From: CBDBBY01 sp965205055
GTDB lineage: Bacteria > Pseudomonadota > Alphaproteobacteria > Rhodobacterales > Rhodobacteraceae
Assembly (NCBI GenBank): GCA_965205055.1
Contig: OZ242030.1
Coordinates: forward strand, 3,534,001-3,598,000
DNA: 64,000 bases
Direction of reading: 5' to 3'
Numbering within the stretch: position 1 is the stretch's first letter; each line of letters starts with the position of its first letter. Positions 46,031-55,107 of the stretch are shown piece after piece. The translations under genes and the position numbers were made by a program. Below the pieces are notes generated by a model. That model did no database searches and was not told where the DNA came from. It saw only the letters and a program-made list of their open reading frames with translations.

Positions 46031-47464
46031 CTATTGAGTATCTGATTCCGGAAGCTTTTCCTTTTGACTGAGAGCTTTCGCGGCACGACGGATTATATCC
46101 ATAGCTTCTTGATCTTCAGGAGAATTTGCAGTTGGCAAATTTGAAACAGCTTCGTCAAGATCACTAAGCTCCCTTGTTTCACTGTCGGTCAAGCTTTCTT
46201 TCTCGCAAAGTTCTTTTCGGCGATCCAGTATCTTTTCTATATGCAGTGGCCGTGAGGAAGGAAAGTCGAATAAATCGCTTGTGATGACTTGGTCAAGACG
46301 CCAGTCAGTATTGATGAAAGGGTCGTTCAAGATCTGCACATGATTGGCGAACTGCTTGAGCACCGCCAAATTTGCGTCAAGAGACGATTGTGCCAACAAG
46401 GGACTATGTGCGGTTACGATGAACTGGACATTCGGAAAATTGCTGGTGAGATGTTCACGAATCTCGCGTTGCCAGCGGGGGTGAAGGTGAAGGTCGATTG
46501 CATCGATGATCGCAATCGCCGGCTCAAGAAGGGGATTTGGGCTATCTGGGAAATGTTCCAGCAATCTCAGCGCAATATCCATAGTCCAAGCGACCATAGT
46601 TTGATATCCAAGACTTAGCTGCCGGATTGAAACCGTTCCGTAAAACGTTGTTACTTTGATCCCGGTTTCACCAAATGAGGTAATTTTTCCTGGCGGGCCA
46701 AGTATCTTGATGTGATCTGAACTCTCTACATCCAGCAGCATCTCCGCAAGTAAGGATTTTAATATGCCGAGTAGCTTCGTTGCATTTTGGTTGTTCTTCA
46801 TGGAGTGATATTCCAGTCGGAACAGTAGGTCTTCCGCATTACATAGAGGAGCCTCGGCCGAGAGCAATGACTCCACGGAAGCGGCTTTACAGTTATTTGG
46901 ACCAAAGGCTCCTTTGAAAGGTTTGTCAGTGTATTTGGGATGCCGACCTGCACCGTAGGCTAATACAAGCGGCTCTCGGTCTGGTTTTCTCTCCGATCCT
47001 CTGAATTCTCCGCCGGGACGGAATTTTGTGATTTTGTCTCCGGTGCGTTTGATCGAGATTAACGTAAATATGTCGTTCCCGTTTAGTTGTTCTGGGTCTG
47101 AAAGGGGGACGCCAACAGAAAGCTGTGCCTCTAACCGAGCCTCAGTGTCGCCAGGAGACCGCACCAAAGCATTTATCGCGCCATTGTCGCCCTCGCTAGC
47201 CAATATTGGCTCTATCGAGCCGTGGTCAGGGCCGTCATCCTCATCGGGACGTTCAATAAACACTGGACGCATGCACGCAAGGCATTGGAGAAGTGTAGTT
47301 TTACCGACGCCGTTATCTCCGAGAATTAGAGTCCAACGGGCAAGCCGTTCATCTTCGTCGACAAGAATCAGTTCCTGTCGCTCGCTGAAACAGCGGATGT
47401 TCTCAAGCACCAGCTTTTTGAAATAGATTGGAGGGTTAGATTGTCCTGACAATGGTATCTCCAA
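46031..47464 (-). CDS. RecF/OLD-like AAA ATPase
   Basis: The protein (about 477 residues from a TTG at 47464; an upstream ATG at 47536 gives 501) has the ABC-type ATPase layout of overcoming-lysogenization-defect enzymes. KLVLENIRCFSERQELILVD is followed by Walker A LGDNGVGKTTLLQ. The signature region RQLSLGYQTMVAWTMDIALR comes before Walker B PAIAIIDAIDLHLHPRWQRE and the His-switch FIVTAHSPLLAQSS. There is no TOPRIM nuclease domain after it, only a charged helical tail. No partner gene of known two-gene defence systems lies beside it. Confidence 0.82.
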   Translation of the reverse strand: MEIPLSGQSNPPIYFKKLVLENIRCFSERQELILVDEDERLARWTLILGDNGVGKTTLLQCLACMRPVFIERPDEDDGPDHGSIEPILASEGDNGAINALVRSPGDTEARLEAQLSVGVPLSDPEQLNGNDIFTLISIKRTGDKITKFRPGGEFRGSERKPDREPLVLAYGAGRHPKYTDKPFKGAFGPNNCKAASVESLLSAEAPLCNAEDLLFRLEYHSMKNNQNATKLLGILKSLLAEMLLDVESSDHIKILGPPGKITSFGETGIKVTTFYGTVSIRQLSLGYQTMVAWTMDIALRLLEHFPDSPNPLLEPAIAIIDAIDLHLHPRWQREIREHLTSNFPNVQFIVTAHSPLLAQSSLDANLAVLKQFANHVQILNDPFINTDWRLDQVITSDLFDFPSSRPLHIEKILDRRKELCEKESLTDSETRELSDLDEAVSNLPTANSPEDQEAMDIIRRAAKALSQKEKLPESDTQ

Positions 47465-47878
47465 TCGAAAACAAAGACGTATGTTGTTGTGCTGCCAACT
47501 CGGCACACTAACGAGCGACAGCGAATGGGCAATCAATGAGGGTCATATACTTGGCAAGTTAGCCAATATCAATTTCGTCGGGGACTACGCCGCGCCCGTC
47601 GCCGGGAGGGTGCAGTTCGTCTTGACGGTATGCCTTTACTGCCTGCGGCACTCTCTGCGTGTCTTGGAACTTTCAGTGGAAGTCAGGCGGTGGCCACCCG
47701 GAAATTACGGCGAACTCAATGATGTCGCACTGTATATATTCGGCCCTGAAATGGTCGGATGTTCCGTGATAGCCGCGCGTTAGCGTGGTCGGGAACGGTT
47801 CAATTCCTTTGAAGTGTGGCTAGTCCGTCATTTGTCTGCCGAAAGAGGAAATTATCGCCACAGACTCGAATTCGGCCA
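47465..47878. other. Intergenic DNA, no gene seen
   Basis: It separates the ATPase start from the duplicated ADH fragment. No coding pattern is supported. Confidence 0.4.
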
Positions 47879-47984
47879 TGCCGCGATAGTCACTTGAAGT
47901 TCTGACCGCATCTGAAACCCTCGACCGCTGCGGCATCAGGACGCGGTGCAGCTCTACAGGAAGTGCTTTGATCTTGCGTAAACG
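47879..47984 (+). pseudogene. Duplicated 3' fragment of the alcohol dehydrogenase gene
   Basis: The segment aligns with 45474-45575, with CCTCGACCGCTGCGGCAT and GACGCGGTGCAGCTCTACA identical in both. A small third trace of CCTCGACCGCTGCGGC occurs at 48034. It is not translated in a gene context. Confidence 0.7.
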
Positions 47985-48260
47985 CTTCAGGTCCGAGGAG
48001 TCGGTGCGTTTTGCCGAGTGAGCGCAACCAAGCCTCGACCGCTGCGGCGTCGCATGCAGGACCAATTGAACTGCTTTGAAAGCTTTCGACGGGACTCCAG
48101 CTGGCGTCAGCTAATGGCTTGTCATCATTGAATTGCTGCGCAGCATTTTGCGGAATGGGTTGCGTTCATCGCTAACTCAAATCCTGTTGGAACGCCTGCA
48201 ATAGGCCTTTGACGCGGCTTTGACACCAAGCTGCGACAGAGGTTTCCGCATTGAATTCGA
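47985..48260. other. Intergenic DNA, no gene seen
   Basis: It runs to the 3' end of the FadH-like gene with no supported feature other than the short ADH-derived trace at 48034. Confidence 0.4.
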
Positions 48261-50291
48261 TCAAAGTCGCGCAGCGAGCCTCGTGCCTTGGTCCACGGCT
48301 CTTTTGGCGTCCAGTTCCGCCGCGTTTTCCGCTCCCCCGATCACGTGGTGGTTTCGACCAAACGCTACCAGCTGGTCGGCCAAGCTTCGTTCAGGCACTT
48401 GTCCGGCGCAGATCACGACGTTGTCGGCTTCGATCAACATTTCTCGGTTCGTCTCGCCATTGACGAAAACGCGGATGCCATCCGGTTCAATGGAATGGTA
48501 CGTCACGCCGCCGACCATTCGCACATTCTTCCGCTTCAGAGAGGCCCTGTGAATCCACCCGGTGGTTTTCCCCAAGCTTCTTCCGAACTTGCCGGGCTTT
48601 CGCTGCAGCATCGTTATCGCGCGCGCCGGCGCGCGCGGCCTCGGGCCGCCCGGAACCAATCCGCCGCGATGCGTCTCGGGATCGGATATCCCCCATTCGG
48701 CAAGCCAGGCCGCGACGTCTTCCGAAACTCCTCCGTCGTCTTCAGCAAGGAATTCCGCAACGTCGAAGCCAATGCCGCCCGCTCCGATGATCGCCACGCG
48801 GCCGCCGGCTTGCTCACCGTCGGACAATACTTGCGCGTAGGTCAGCACGGAGGGAAGCTCCAGCCCGGAGAGTTCGGGAACCCTTGGCGAAACGCCTGTG
48901 GCCACGATGATTTCATCGAAATCCGACAGGTCTTCAGCCGAAGGCGAGGCGCCTGGCCTGAGATCAACGCCGGTTCGGTCGATTTCGACTTCGTACCAAT
49001 CGAGAAGGCCGCGGAACTCCTCTTTGCCGGGTATTCGCGCGGCCATTTTCAACTGGCCTCCGATTTTGTCCGATTTTTCGAACAGCACGACGCTGTGACC
49101 GCGTTCGGCGGCGACAATTGCCGCCGATATTCCGGCCGGACCGGCGCCAACGACGGCAACCAATTTGGCTCGACTTGCCGAAAGGTATCGGAGTTCCGTT
49201 TCGTGGCAAGCGCGAGGATTGACCATGCAAGTCGAAACCTTGCGCAAGAACGTATGGTCAAGGCAAGCTTGATTGCAGGCGATGCACGGCGTGATTTCGC
49301 GGGCGCGGCCTTGCTTGGCCTTGTTCACGAAATCCGCGTCGGCGAGAAACGGCCTAGCCATGGAGATCAGATCTGCACAGTCTTCGCGCAAAATCTCTTC
49401 CGCAGTTTCCGGATCGTTAATCCTGTTGGACGCCATTACCGGAACGCCGACCTGCCCGATCAGTTTCTTGGTGACCCATGAGAATGCTCGTCGGGGCACT
49501 CTCGTCGCGATCGTGGGAATTGTCGCCTCGTGCCAGCCGATGCCCGTGTTGATGATGTCCGCGCCCGCAGCCTCCACCGCATTCGCAAGTTCGACGACTT
49601 CGTTCCAGTTGGAGCCGTCGGGAACGAGATCAAGCATCGAGAGCCTGAATATGATCAGGAAATCTTTGCCGACCGCTTTCCGCGAGCGCTTCATCACCTC
49701 CACGGGCAGACGCATCCTGTTTGCGTAGGATCCACCCCAGCGGTCGGCGCGCTTGTTCGTTCGCTCAACAATAAACTGGTTCAGAAAATAGCCTTCGGAC
49801 CCCATGATTTCGACGCCGTCGTATCCGGCTTCGCGCGCTTTGGCGGCGGTCTCCGCAATGTCTGAAATCTGCTTTTCGATGCCCGTCTCATCGAGCTCGC
49901 GCGGCTGGAACGGCGAGATCGGCGATTTTATCGGTGACGGCGCCACGCAATTCGGGCCGTATGCGTATCGTCCCGCGTGCAGGATCTGCATGGCGATCCG
50001 TCCGCCGCAATCATGCACCCGGTCTGTCACGAAGCGATGATTGTCGATGTCTTCCTGAGTGCAGAGACCTGCGGCGTGAGGGAAAACAGCCCCTTCAGGA
50101 TTGGGCGCTATTCCGCCTGTGACGATAAGTCCGACTCCTCCTCGGGCTCGCTCGCCGTAGAACTCCGCGACGCGGTTCCAGTCGCCGAATTCCTCGAGTC
50201 CAGTGTGCATTGAACCCATGACGACTCGGTTCGGAAGGTCGATAAAGCCCAAGTCAAGCGGCGCCAGCAGTTTGGGGTATGACGAGCTCAT
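48261..50291 (-). CDS. FadH-like NADH:flavin oxidoreductase / 2,4-dienoyl-CoA reductase
   Basis: The 676-residue enzyme has three parts. An N-terminal FMN TIM barrel (about 1-335) contains LPNRVVMGSMHTGLEE, MQILHAGRYAYGP and GSEGYFLNQFIVERTNKRAD. A [4Fe-4S] cluster region follows with Cys in CIACNQACLD and CMVNPRAC. FAD- and NAD(P)-binding domains come next (AVVGAGPAGISAAIVAAERG; VAIIGAGGIGFDVAEFL). The family reduces dienoyl-CoAs or other activated double bonds; members also include trimethylamine dehydrogenase relatives. The architecture is complete. Confidence 0.9.
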   Translation of the reverse strand: MSSSYPKLLAPLDLGFIDLPNRVVMGSMHTGLEEFGDWNRVAEFYGERARGGVGLIVTGGIAPNPEGAVFPHAAGLCTQEDIDNHRFVTDRVHDCGGRIAMQILHAGRYAYGPNCVAPSPIKSPISPFQPRELDETGIEKQISDIAETAAKAREAGYDGVEIMGSEGYFLNQFIVERTNKRADRWGGSYANRMRLPVEVMKRSRKAVGKDFLIIFRLSMLDLVPDGSNWNEVVELANAVEAAGADIINTGIGWHEATIPTIATRVPRRAFSWVTKKLIGQVGVPVMASNRINDPETAEEILREDCADLISMARPFLADADFVNKAKQGRAREITPCIACNQACLDHTFLRKVSTCMVNPRACHETELRYLSASRAKLVAVVGAGPAGISAAIVAAERGHSVVLFEKSDKIGGQLKMAARIPGKEEFRGLLDWYEVEIDRTGVDLRPGASPSAEDLSDFDEIIVATGVSPRVPELSGLELPSVLTYAQVLSDGEQAGGRVAIIGAGGIGFDVAEFLAEDDGGVSEDVAAWLAEWGISDPETHRGGLVPGGPRPRAPARAITMLQRKPGKFGRSLGKTTGWIHRASLKRKNVRMVGGVTYHSIEPDGIRVFVNGETNREMLIEADNVVICAGQVPERSLADQLVAFGRNHHVIGGAENAAELDAKRAVDQGTRLAARL

Positions 50292-50498
50292 TGATGGATA
50301 TGCTCCTTATCCAGTCGGGACTGCGATCCTTGCTATTGCCGGATGCAGTTTTCCCGAGTTGCCGCGCTCATCTTCCGAAATCAAGCCAAAGAACGGCTCA
50401 TTTTTGCACGCTGACTGACCTTCGATAGAGATATCTGAGTCCATGAACAGAATTGAATACCATTCGCAAATTTGCTTGCTCGCCGCCTGTTTCCACCG
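50292..50498. other. Upstream region of the FadH-like gene
   Basis: No separate gene is supported. Confidence 0.4.
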
Positions 50499-51085
50499 TT
50501 TGAGTTGATTATTGGTTATCGCTCCCTGGCACAAGCAGGACTTGCATGAACGGAACGCGGCGGCGAGCGCCAATACATCAATTGTTGCCCAAAATTGATG
50601 TTGCTTCGCCACTGCATCGCACAATCGGTATCGCCGCCGCGAACTTTCGCTTGCTATCTCAATTGTCCGGGACTACATCAGGATCAGATACCCGCGGGCA
50701 GCATGCTGTCAGCTCAAGGGCTGCTCTTCGGAGCGGCCTTTGCTTTTTTTGGGGGCGGGCAACGAGAACATGGGACGGCGCGTTCCATGATTTCGGGTTG
50801 AGACGGTCGAGATGTCGCAGGCTGCAAGCATGCGCCAACGCTCCGTTCGACGTCGAATGCAACTTGAAAATTTCACTAGAATCTACATTTTCAACATGCG
50901 ATGAAAATGTAGGAATCAATGAACAGCTTAAATTTTCAAGCAGCAGAAAAACTTAAATGGCTGCTTGGTCAAGCGCGCCCTTCATCAAACTGGATGCCCC
51001 TTACCGGAAGCGTTATCTGGTGACAGCGGTCCTGATTTCCAAGCTCACCTGAGCGCTTTCAGCCGCTCGCACGCTGGTCCGCGAA
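50499..51085. repeat. Paired dispersed repeat, copy R1
   Basis: It aligns in the same orientation with 58232-58915. Shared landmarks are GGCACAAGCAGGA, GCAGCATGCTGTCAGCTCA, the hairpin at 50717, CTTGAAAATTTCACTAGA and CTTCATCAAACTGGATG. It borders the HDRY gene on one side of the defence operon. Its short frame after the hairpin (beginning MNSLNFQAAEKLKWLLGQ) is frameshifted relative to R2. Confidence 0.75.
50717..50751 (+). terminator. Terminator-like hairpin in repeat R1
   Basis: Stem AAGGGCTGCTC pairs with GAGCGGCCTTT around a TTCG loop, followed by GC and a run of seven T. Two pairs are G-T wobbles where R2 has Watson-Crick pairs, so the pairing survives sequence change. Confidence 0.7.
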
Positions 51086-51307
51086 TAATTGGCCAACGGG
51101 CAGCCGCGTCACGGCGGTTGTTTCAGCTACGCAACAAGATTGCTGACAACACAGGCAATCTCGTTCTCATTTTCATTGCGCCATATTGTCCACAAACTTT
51201 CGTGCGTTTTGCCGGGAACACGAAGTCGACTTTTTTGACCTTTTCTCAATGAAACAGCCTTGGAGCACGATGTACTTGTTTGAATCCCCGCCTGACCTGT
51301 CTCCGTG
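51086..51307. other. Intergenic DNA, no gene seen
   Basis: It lies between repeat R1 and the 3' end of the HDRY gene. Confidence 0.4.
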
Positions 51308-52240
51308 TCAAAGCAAAGCCGCACGGCCGTCGTCATACAGTTCAACTCCGAATATCTTGCGGTAAACCCTGCTACCTGCTGAGAAGCGCTGCCTCAGCGA
51401 AGCGGCGTCGCAATCGTCAACAAAGGCGAAGGTTGTGTGTTGCTGCGCTTCAACTGCAGCCAGACCGGCGCCAATCATTATACCGCCGCAATCACTCAAG
51501 ACATACCGGTCATGAAAATCTTCTCCGCCCTCGACTTCTGCCCACTCGCAGAGCTGCAAAACAAAACCATGAGGAATTATTCCATTAAAGAGTTGCGGAG
51601 CTTCGTTGAGGAGGAGTTCGGCAGTCGGTCGAGTCTCATGCGTATGCCAGTGTATGCGTATGGTTTTTCCCGCCGCGCCGAGGTCCTTCAATTGCCCGAG
51701 CAACGAAGTGAGTGGTCCGATATAGTCTTGACCGCGCGGACGAATGTTAAAATACCGATCTACAACGTCGATTTCGCGCGAGGCATAGACGAACATCAAA
51801 AGTGCACCGGCGATTGCGTCGGCGGTGCGAGGGACGTTGCAGCTGTTTGGAGCAGCAATCAACTCGTGGTCGTCATTACAGAGGTCAGCGGTCAAGGAAA
51901 CGCTGCATGCCGCATCCGCCGTTGCGCCGATGATAGCTCGGAAAGGCCTCCTCCGATGTTCTCGGAGTGCGTTTTCCATCCAGGTCGCATTTGAATCGTA
52001 GCATCGGCCAAAATCGACGACGCGGCGCTTCTTTGTGTGACGCAATCTCTCGACGAGACTTGCCATTCGGACATCGGGTAAACCTGCGTCTTTCGCGGCT
52101 GCTATCACTTTCTTTTCCCAACGCTTGGGCATTCGCGAAATCAAGCGGCCTTTGTCGAACCCGAATTTTTCAATCAGATATCTGAAGGTCTTGCAGTCCG
52201 CCCCGATTGCAGTAGGCTCTACGGCGTACTCGGAATGCAC
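51308..52240 (-). CDS. Unknown protein with HDRY motif, last gene of the hsdMS-ATPase operon
   Basis: The 310-residue protein is not one I recognise. Its most striking segment is EDFHDRYVLSDCGGIMIGAG near the C terminus (His243, Arg245, Tyr246), which resembles the H-x-(R/K)-Y…GG…G loop of phospholipase-D-like or related phosphodiester-processing folds. A middle part reads KTIRIHWHTHETRPTAELLL. The N-terminal third is basic and helical. The GTG start overlaps the ATPase stop by one base (TAGTG), so it is translationally coupled and probably works in complex with the ATPase. A nuclease or effector role is inference. Confidence 0.7.
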   Translation of the reverse strand: MHSEYAVEPTAIGADCKTFRYLIEKFGFDKGRLISRMPKRWEKKVIAAAKDAGLPDVRMASLVERLRHTKKRRVVDFGRCYDSNATWMENALREHRRRPFRAIIGATADAACSVSLTADLCNDDHELIAAPNSCNVPRTADAIAGALLMFVYASREIDVVDRYFNIRPRGQDYIGPLTSLLGQLKDLGAAGKTIRIHWHTHETRPTAELLLNEAPQLFNGIIPHGFVLQLCEWAEVEGGEDFHDRYVLSDCGGIMIGAGLAAVEAQQHTTFAFVDDCDAASLRQRFSAGSRVYRKIFGVELYDDGRAALL

Positions 52241-53925
52241 TAGAACAGTTCCTCCGCACGCTCGTCGAAGAATCCTTGCGGCCAGCGGTCGTCGAAATCA
52301 CCGTCATCGGACACGCGCAGAGGCCGAAATATTACGCCTTCAATTCTGTTTTCAACATGGATGACCGACAAGTCGTCAGGAGTGATTCCTGCAGTGCCAG
52401 CCGGCAACTCATTGTCGGTCGTTTCACGTACCCGTCGCAGCAGGCGAAGCATGATGTGCTCGCTATGCGTCTCGACGATAAGCAACTTTCCTTCAGCCAT
52501 GTTGTCTGGATCACTTGCCGCGGCATTGATGAACAAATCGCCCATTCCGACTTGGACTGCGGGGTGTACGTGCAGTTCAGGCTGTTCAATCACAAGGATG
52601 CCGTTCTGCTTCTGCAAAGCGGCAACAATGACCGGAATCATTTGCGAGATGCCGGTGCCGACATCGCCCGGGGAGACGAGTATATCTTTTTCGAAGTCTC
52701 GCAGCGCGATCTCTATTTGCGGCTGAAGGCGTTGGTAGAGCTCTTGAAGCTTTCTGATATCGTCTTCATTGAGTTCGCGCTCGAACATCTCGTGCATGGC
52801 GCTCCGCACCGGAATCTCTTTGCACTCGACGCGTTCAAGCCGATATCCTGTTCGGAAGCGCTTCTCGTCGGAGAGCCAGGAGTTGACCTTCGCCATGAGA
52901 TCGCCGCGGCGATCATTGTAGAGCAGATCCCAAGCGGCAAGCCCGTGAGCCCAGCGACCTTCGTCGGGGGTCGTCTGGGGCCGATATCTACGCTTGGGAG
53001 TTTCGCGCATCGGGCCGATGTAGGTCATCTGCGCGAGGCAGTCACGCACGAGCCTCGTCGGTCCAAGGATCAGTTCGGACAAAAGGGATCGAAGGCCGTT
53101 GACGCGTGGCGTGCGCACTTCCGTATTCGCCTCCGGATTGCGCGCGTCGAGGATCAGATCCCGTTCCAGAAACGGTAGAGAGCCCGGGTTTCTGCCGACT
53201 GAAATCCGCAGATTTTCGTTTGGCGTGCTCGGCGTAGAGCGATCCGCGGCGGCTTCTCGCGCGAGGATCCGTATCTCGTCTTCCAGCGGCGACGGTGACG
53301 CGAAGTCGCAATCGTTTTCTTCAGGCACATCATCGGGCAAAACGGCGCGTTGAAGCAGGGCATGCGTGAAGTTGAAGTCAGTCAGCTGCGCATGTCCCTC
53401 CGCAGGCGGAGAGACAATGGCTGCAAGCGGTTCGCCGTCCATTTCGATGGCGAGGCGCGAAACATACGGCGTTTGCTCATCCCTGCTCCAGCTTACGCCC
53501 ACTTCTAGACCTACTTTCTGCACGATGGCATTGTCGCGATACTCCTTGCTTTCACCGACTAGATAACGGACGGGCAATTGGGCGAACTCCGGCTCGCCGA
53601 TGGAAAGCCCAGCGTTCAGCGGCAGATCCTCGGCACCCTGTTTTTCAGAGAGGTCGAGAACAGCCTTCAGCGTGATCGTCTGGTCGAGATCATGGTTATG
53701 CACCATCGTCGCGAAACCGCCGAGGTCGATGAGTCCCCCAGCGATTGTCCTGTCGGGGTCGATGTTGCCACGTTCAAGGATTTCCCTAAGGTAGTGCAAC
53801 GCTTGCAGGATCGTGCTCTTGCCTGCGCTGTTTGGGCCAAACAACAGCGTGACGGGCCGAAGGTCGATCTTTTGCCGGGCACCGATGCCCTTGAAGTTTT
53901 CAATTTCAATCCGGCTGATCCGCAT
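52240..53925 (-). CDS. OLD-like AAA ATPase (DUF3696-type) in the hsd operon
   Basis: The 561-residue protein begins MRISRIEIENFKGIGARQKI, with Walker A FGPNSAGKST at 29-38. It has the ABC signature region VSPGDVGTGISQMIPVIVAA, Walker B GILVIEQPELHVHPAVQVGM and the switch IVETHSEHIMLRLLRRVRE. It ends GDFDDRWPQGFFDERAEELF, a tail typical of ATPases annotated DUF3696. There is no TOPRIM domain. It lies nine bases after hsdS and overlaps the HDRY gene. In this operon it takes the place where hsdR would be expected. Confidence 0.88.
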   Translation of the reverse strand: MRISRIEIENFKGIGARQKIDLRPVTLLFGPNSAGKSTILQALHYLREILERGNIDPDRTIAGGLIDLGGFATMVHNHDLDQTITLKAVLDLSEKQGAEDLPLNAGLSIGEPEFAQLPVRYLVGESKEYRDNAIVQKVGLEVGVSWSRDEQTPYVSRLAIEMDGEPLAAIVSPPAEGHAQLTDFNFTHALLQRAVLPDDVPEENDCDFASPSPLEDEIRILAREAAADRSTPSTPNENLRISVGRNPGSLPFLERDLILDARNPEANTEVRTPRVNGLRSLLSELILGPTRLVRDCLAQMTYIGPMRETPKRRYRPQTTPDEGRWAHGLAAWDLLYNDRRGDLMAKVNSWLSDEKRFRTGYRLERVECKEIPVRSAMHEMFERELNEDDIRKLQELYQRLQPQIEIALRDFEKDILVSPGDVGTGISQMIPVIVAALQKQNGILVIEQPELHVHPAVQVGMGDLFINAAASDPDNMAEGKLLIVETHSEHIMLRLLRRVRETTDNELPAGTAGITPDDLSVIHVENRIEGVIFRPLRVSDDGDFDDRWPQGFFDERAEELF

Positions 53926-53934
53926 AGCGGCACC

Positions 53935-55107
53935 TCAGAGTTCGCCGCGGAAGGCGCGATGTGAAAGGGAGGCAAATAGATTGACTACTTCGCTCTTGCC
54001 GCACTCCATCTTGTCGGCGAGCGCTCGATACTTTCGAATGATGCAAGCGAATCTCTGCTGAAGCTCCAGCGTCGGAACCGGAATCGCCAATTCCTTCAAT
54101 CTGCCAGTGCTGATCGAATTAAATCCCAGCATCACTCGACATGCGGCAATCAACCGCCTTTGTCCACCCTTCGAGTTCAGCATCCGGGAGACGTAATCAG
54201 GCAGAACAATTGATTTGTCCGCCCTGAAGCGGATCAGATGGTTTTGATGCACGCATTCACTAATCGATCCGTCCCAGACCATCGCTTGGCCAATCTCATC
54301 GGGGGTACCATGTCTCTCGGCAATCAGGACGTCGCCCGACTGCAGTCGCATGCGTTCAAACTCGGCTGCGGTCAATCCGGTCATTTCAACGTAGGCTAGG
54401 GCAAGACCATTGCGGGATACATTGGCTGCGCGAAGGCACGGCTTTTGCAAAGGAAGTTCGTACCGCTTCCATGAATCCTGCAGGCCGCGTTGCACGATGC
54501 CCAACGTATCCAACGCCGACTCAGGCCAGTTTTTTGGATTCGCGGCGGGGTCGCCGAAAAGGTCGAGAAAGGCGGCATCGACCGTTTTTTCAACCATTGC
54601 AAGCGTTCGCTCACGTTTGCAACGGATGTCATCGGCTTTGTCGAGAATCGCGGCGATGCGCCTTTGCTCTTCAAGGCGCAGATCCGGGATCTCGAGGGAG
54701 CGGAGCAGGCTTGGCTTGATTGCCTTTATCGATGTGCGCCGAGCTTGATCTTCAAGGAATTTCGCTTTGAAAAGCAGGAAGTGCAGCAGAAATCGCCCGT
54801 CAACATTTTCTTTCGGGAGCAGCGCTTTCAAATCCTGATCGATCGCAAGATCGACCGTGCTGATCGCCGCTTTGCCGACCGCCAATCTCGTCGGAACGAT
54901 AACGGAACCCGCGGGAATGACTTTGGATCCCGAATTCTCGACGCCTTCAGGCGTGACGCTCTCTCGAGTTGCCTCCAGCCGAGTTGACTTGAAGTCTTTG
55001 GGTGTGGCCCAAGGGATGTGGCCGCCCCAATACTTCGTTACGGATCTTCTCGGGGTGCCGCCGCCGCGAATCTCGACCACCTCGCCAAGTGGAATCGTCG
55101 CGTTCAT
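53935..55107 (-). CDS. hsdS: Type I restriction-modification specificity subunit
   Basis: The 390-residue protein has two target-recognition domains and conserved helical spacers. TRD1 contains IPLGEVVEIRGGGTPRRSVT and GGHIPWATPKDF, ending at LRLEEQRRIAAILDKADDIR. TRD2 runs from WPESALDTLGIVQRGLQDSW to IPVPTLELQQRFACIIRKYR. It directs the methylase to a bipartite DNA site. ATG 55107 overlaps the hsdM stop (ATGA), and the longer upstream frame is rejected. Confidence 0.92.
   Translation of the reverse strand: MNATIPLGEVVEIRGGGTPRRSVTKYWGGHIPWATPKDFKSTRLEATRESVTPEGVENSGSKVIPAGSVIVPTRLAVGKAAISTVDLAIDQDLKALLPKENVDGRFLLHFLLFKAKFLEDQARRTSIKAIKPSLLRSLEIPDLRLEEQRRIAAILDKADDIRCKRERTLAMVEKTVDAAFLDLFGDPAANPKNWPESALDTLGIVQRGLQDSWKRYELPLQKPCLRAANVSRNGLALAYVEMTGLTAAEFERMRLQSGDVLIAERHGTPDEIGQAMVWDGSISECVHQNHLIRFRADKSIVLPDYVSRMLNSKGGQRRLIAACRVMLGFNSISTGRLKELAIPVPTLELQQRFACIIRKYRALADKMECGKSEVVNLFASLSHRAFRGEL

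Noticed and set aside
46031..47464. OLD nuclease of a Gabija or similar system
   Set aside because: No TOPRIM domain follows the ATPase core and no UvrD-like helicase or HNH partner is adjacent.
50500..50960. 136-residue plus-strand frame in repeat R1
   Set aside because: It crosses the terminator hairpin and is not preserved in the R2 copy, so it is unlikely to be a gene.
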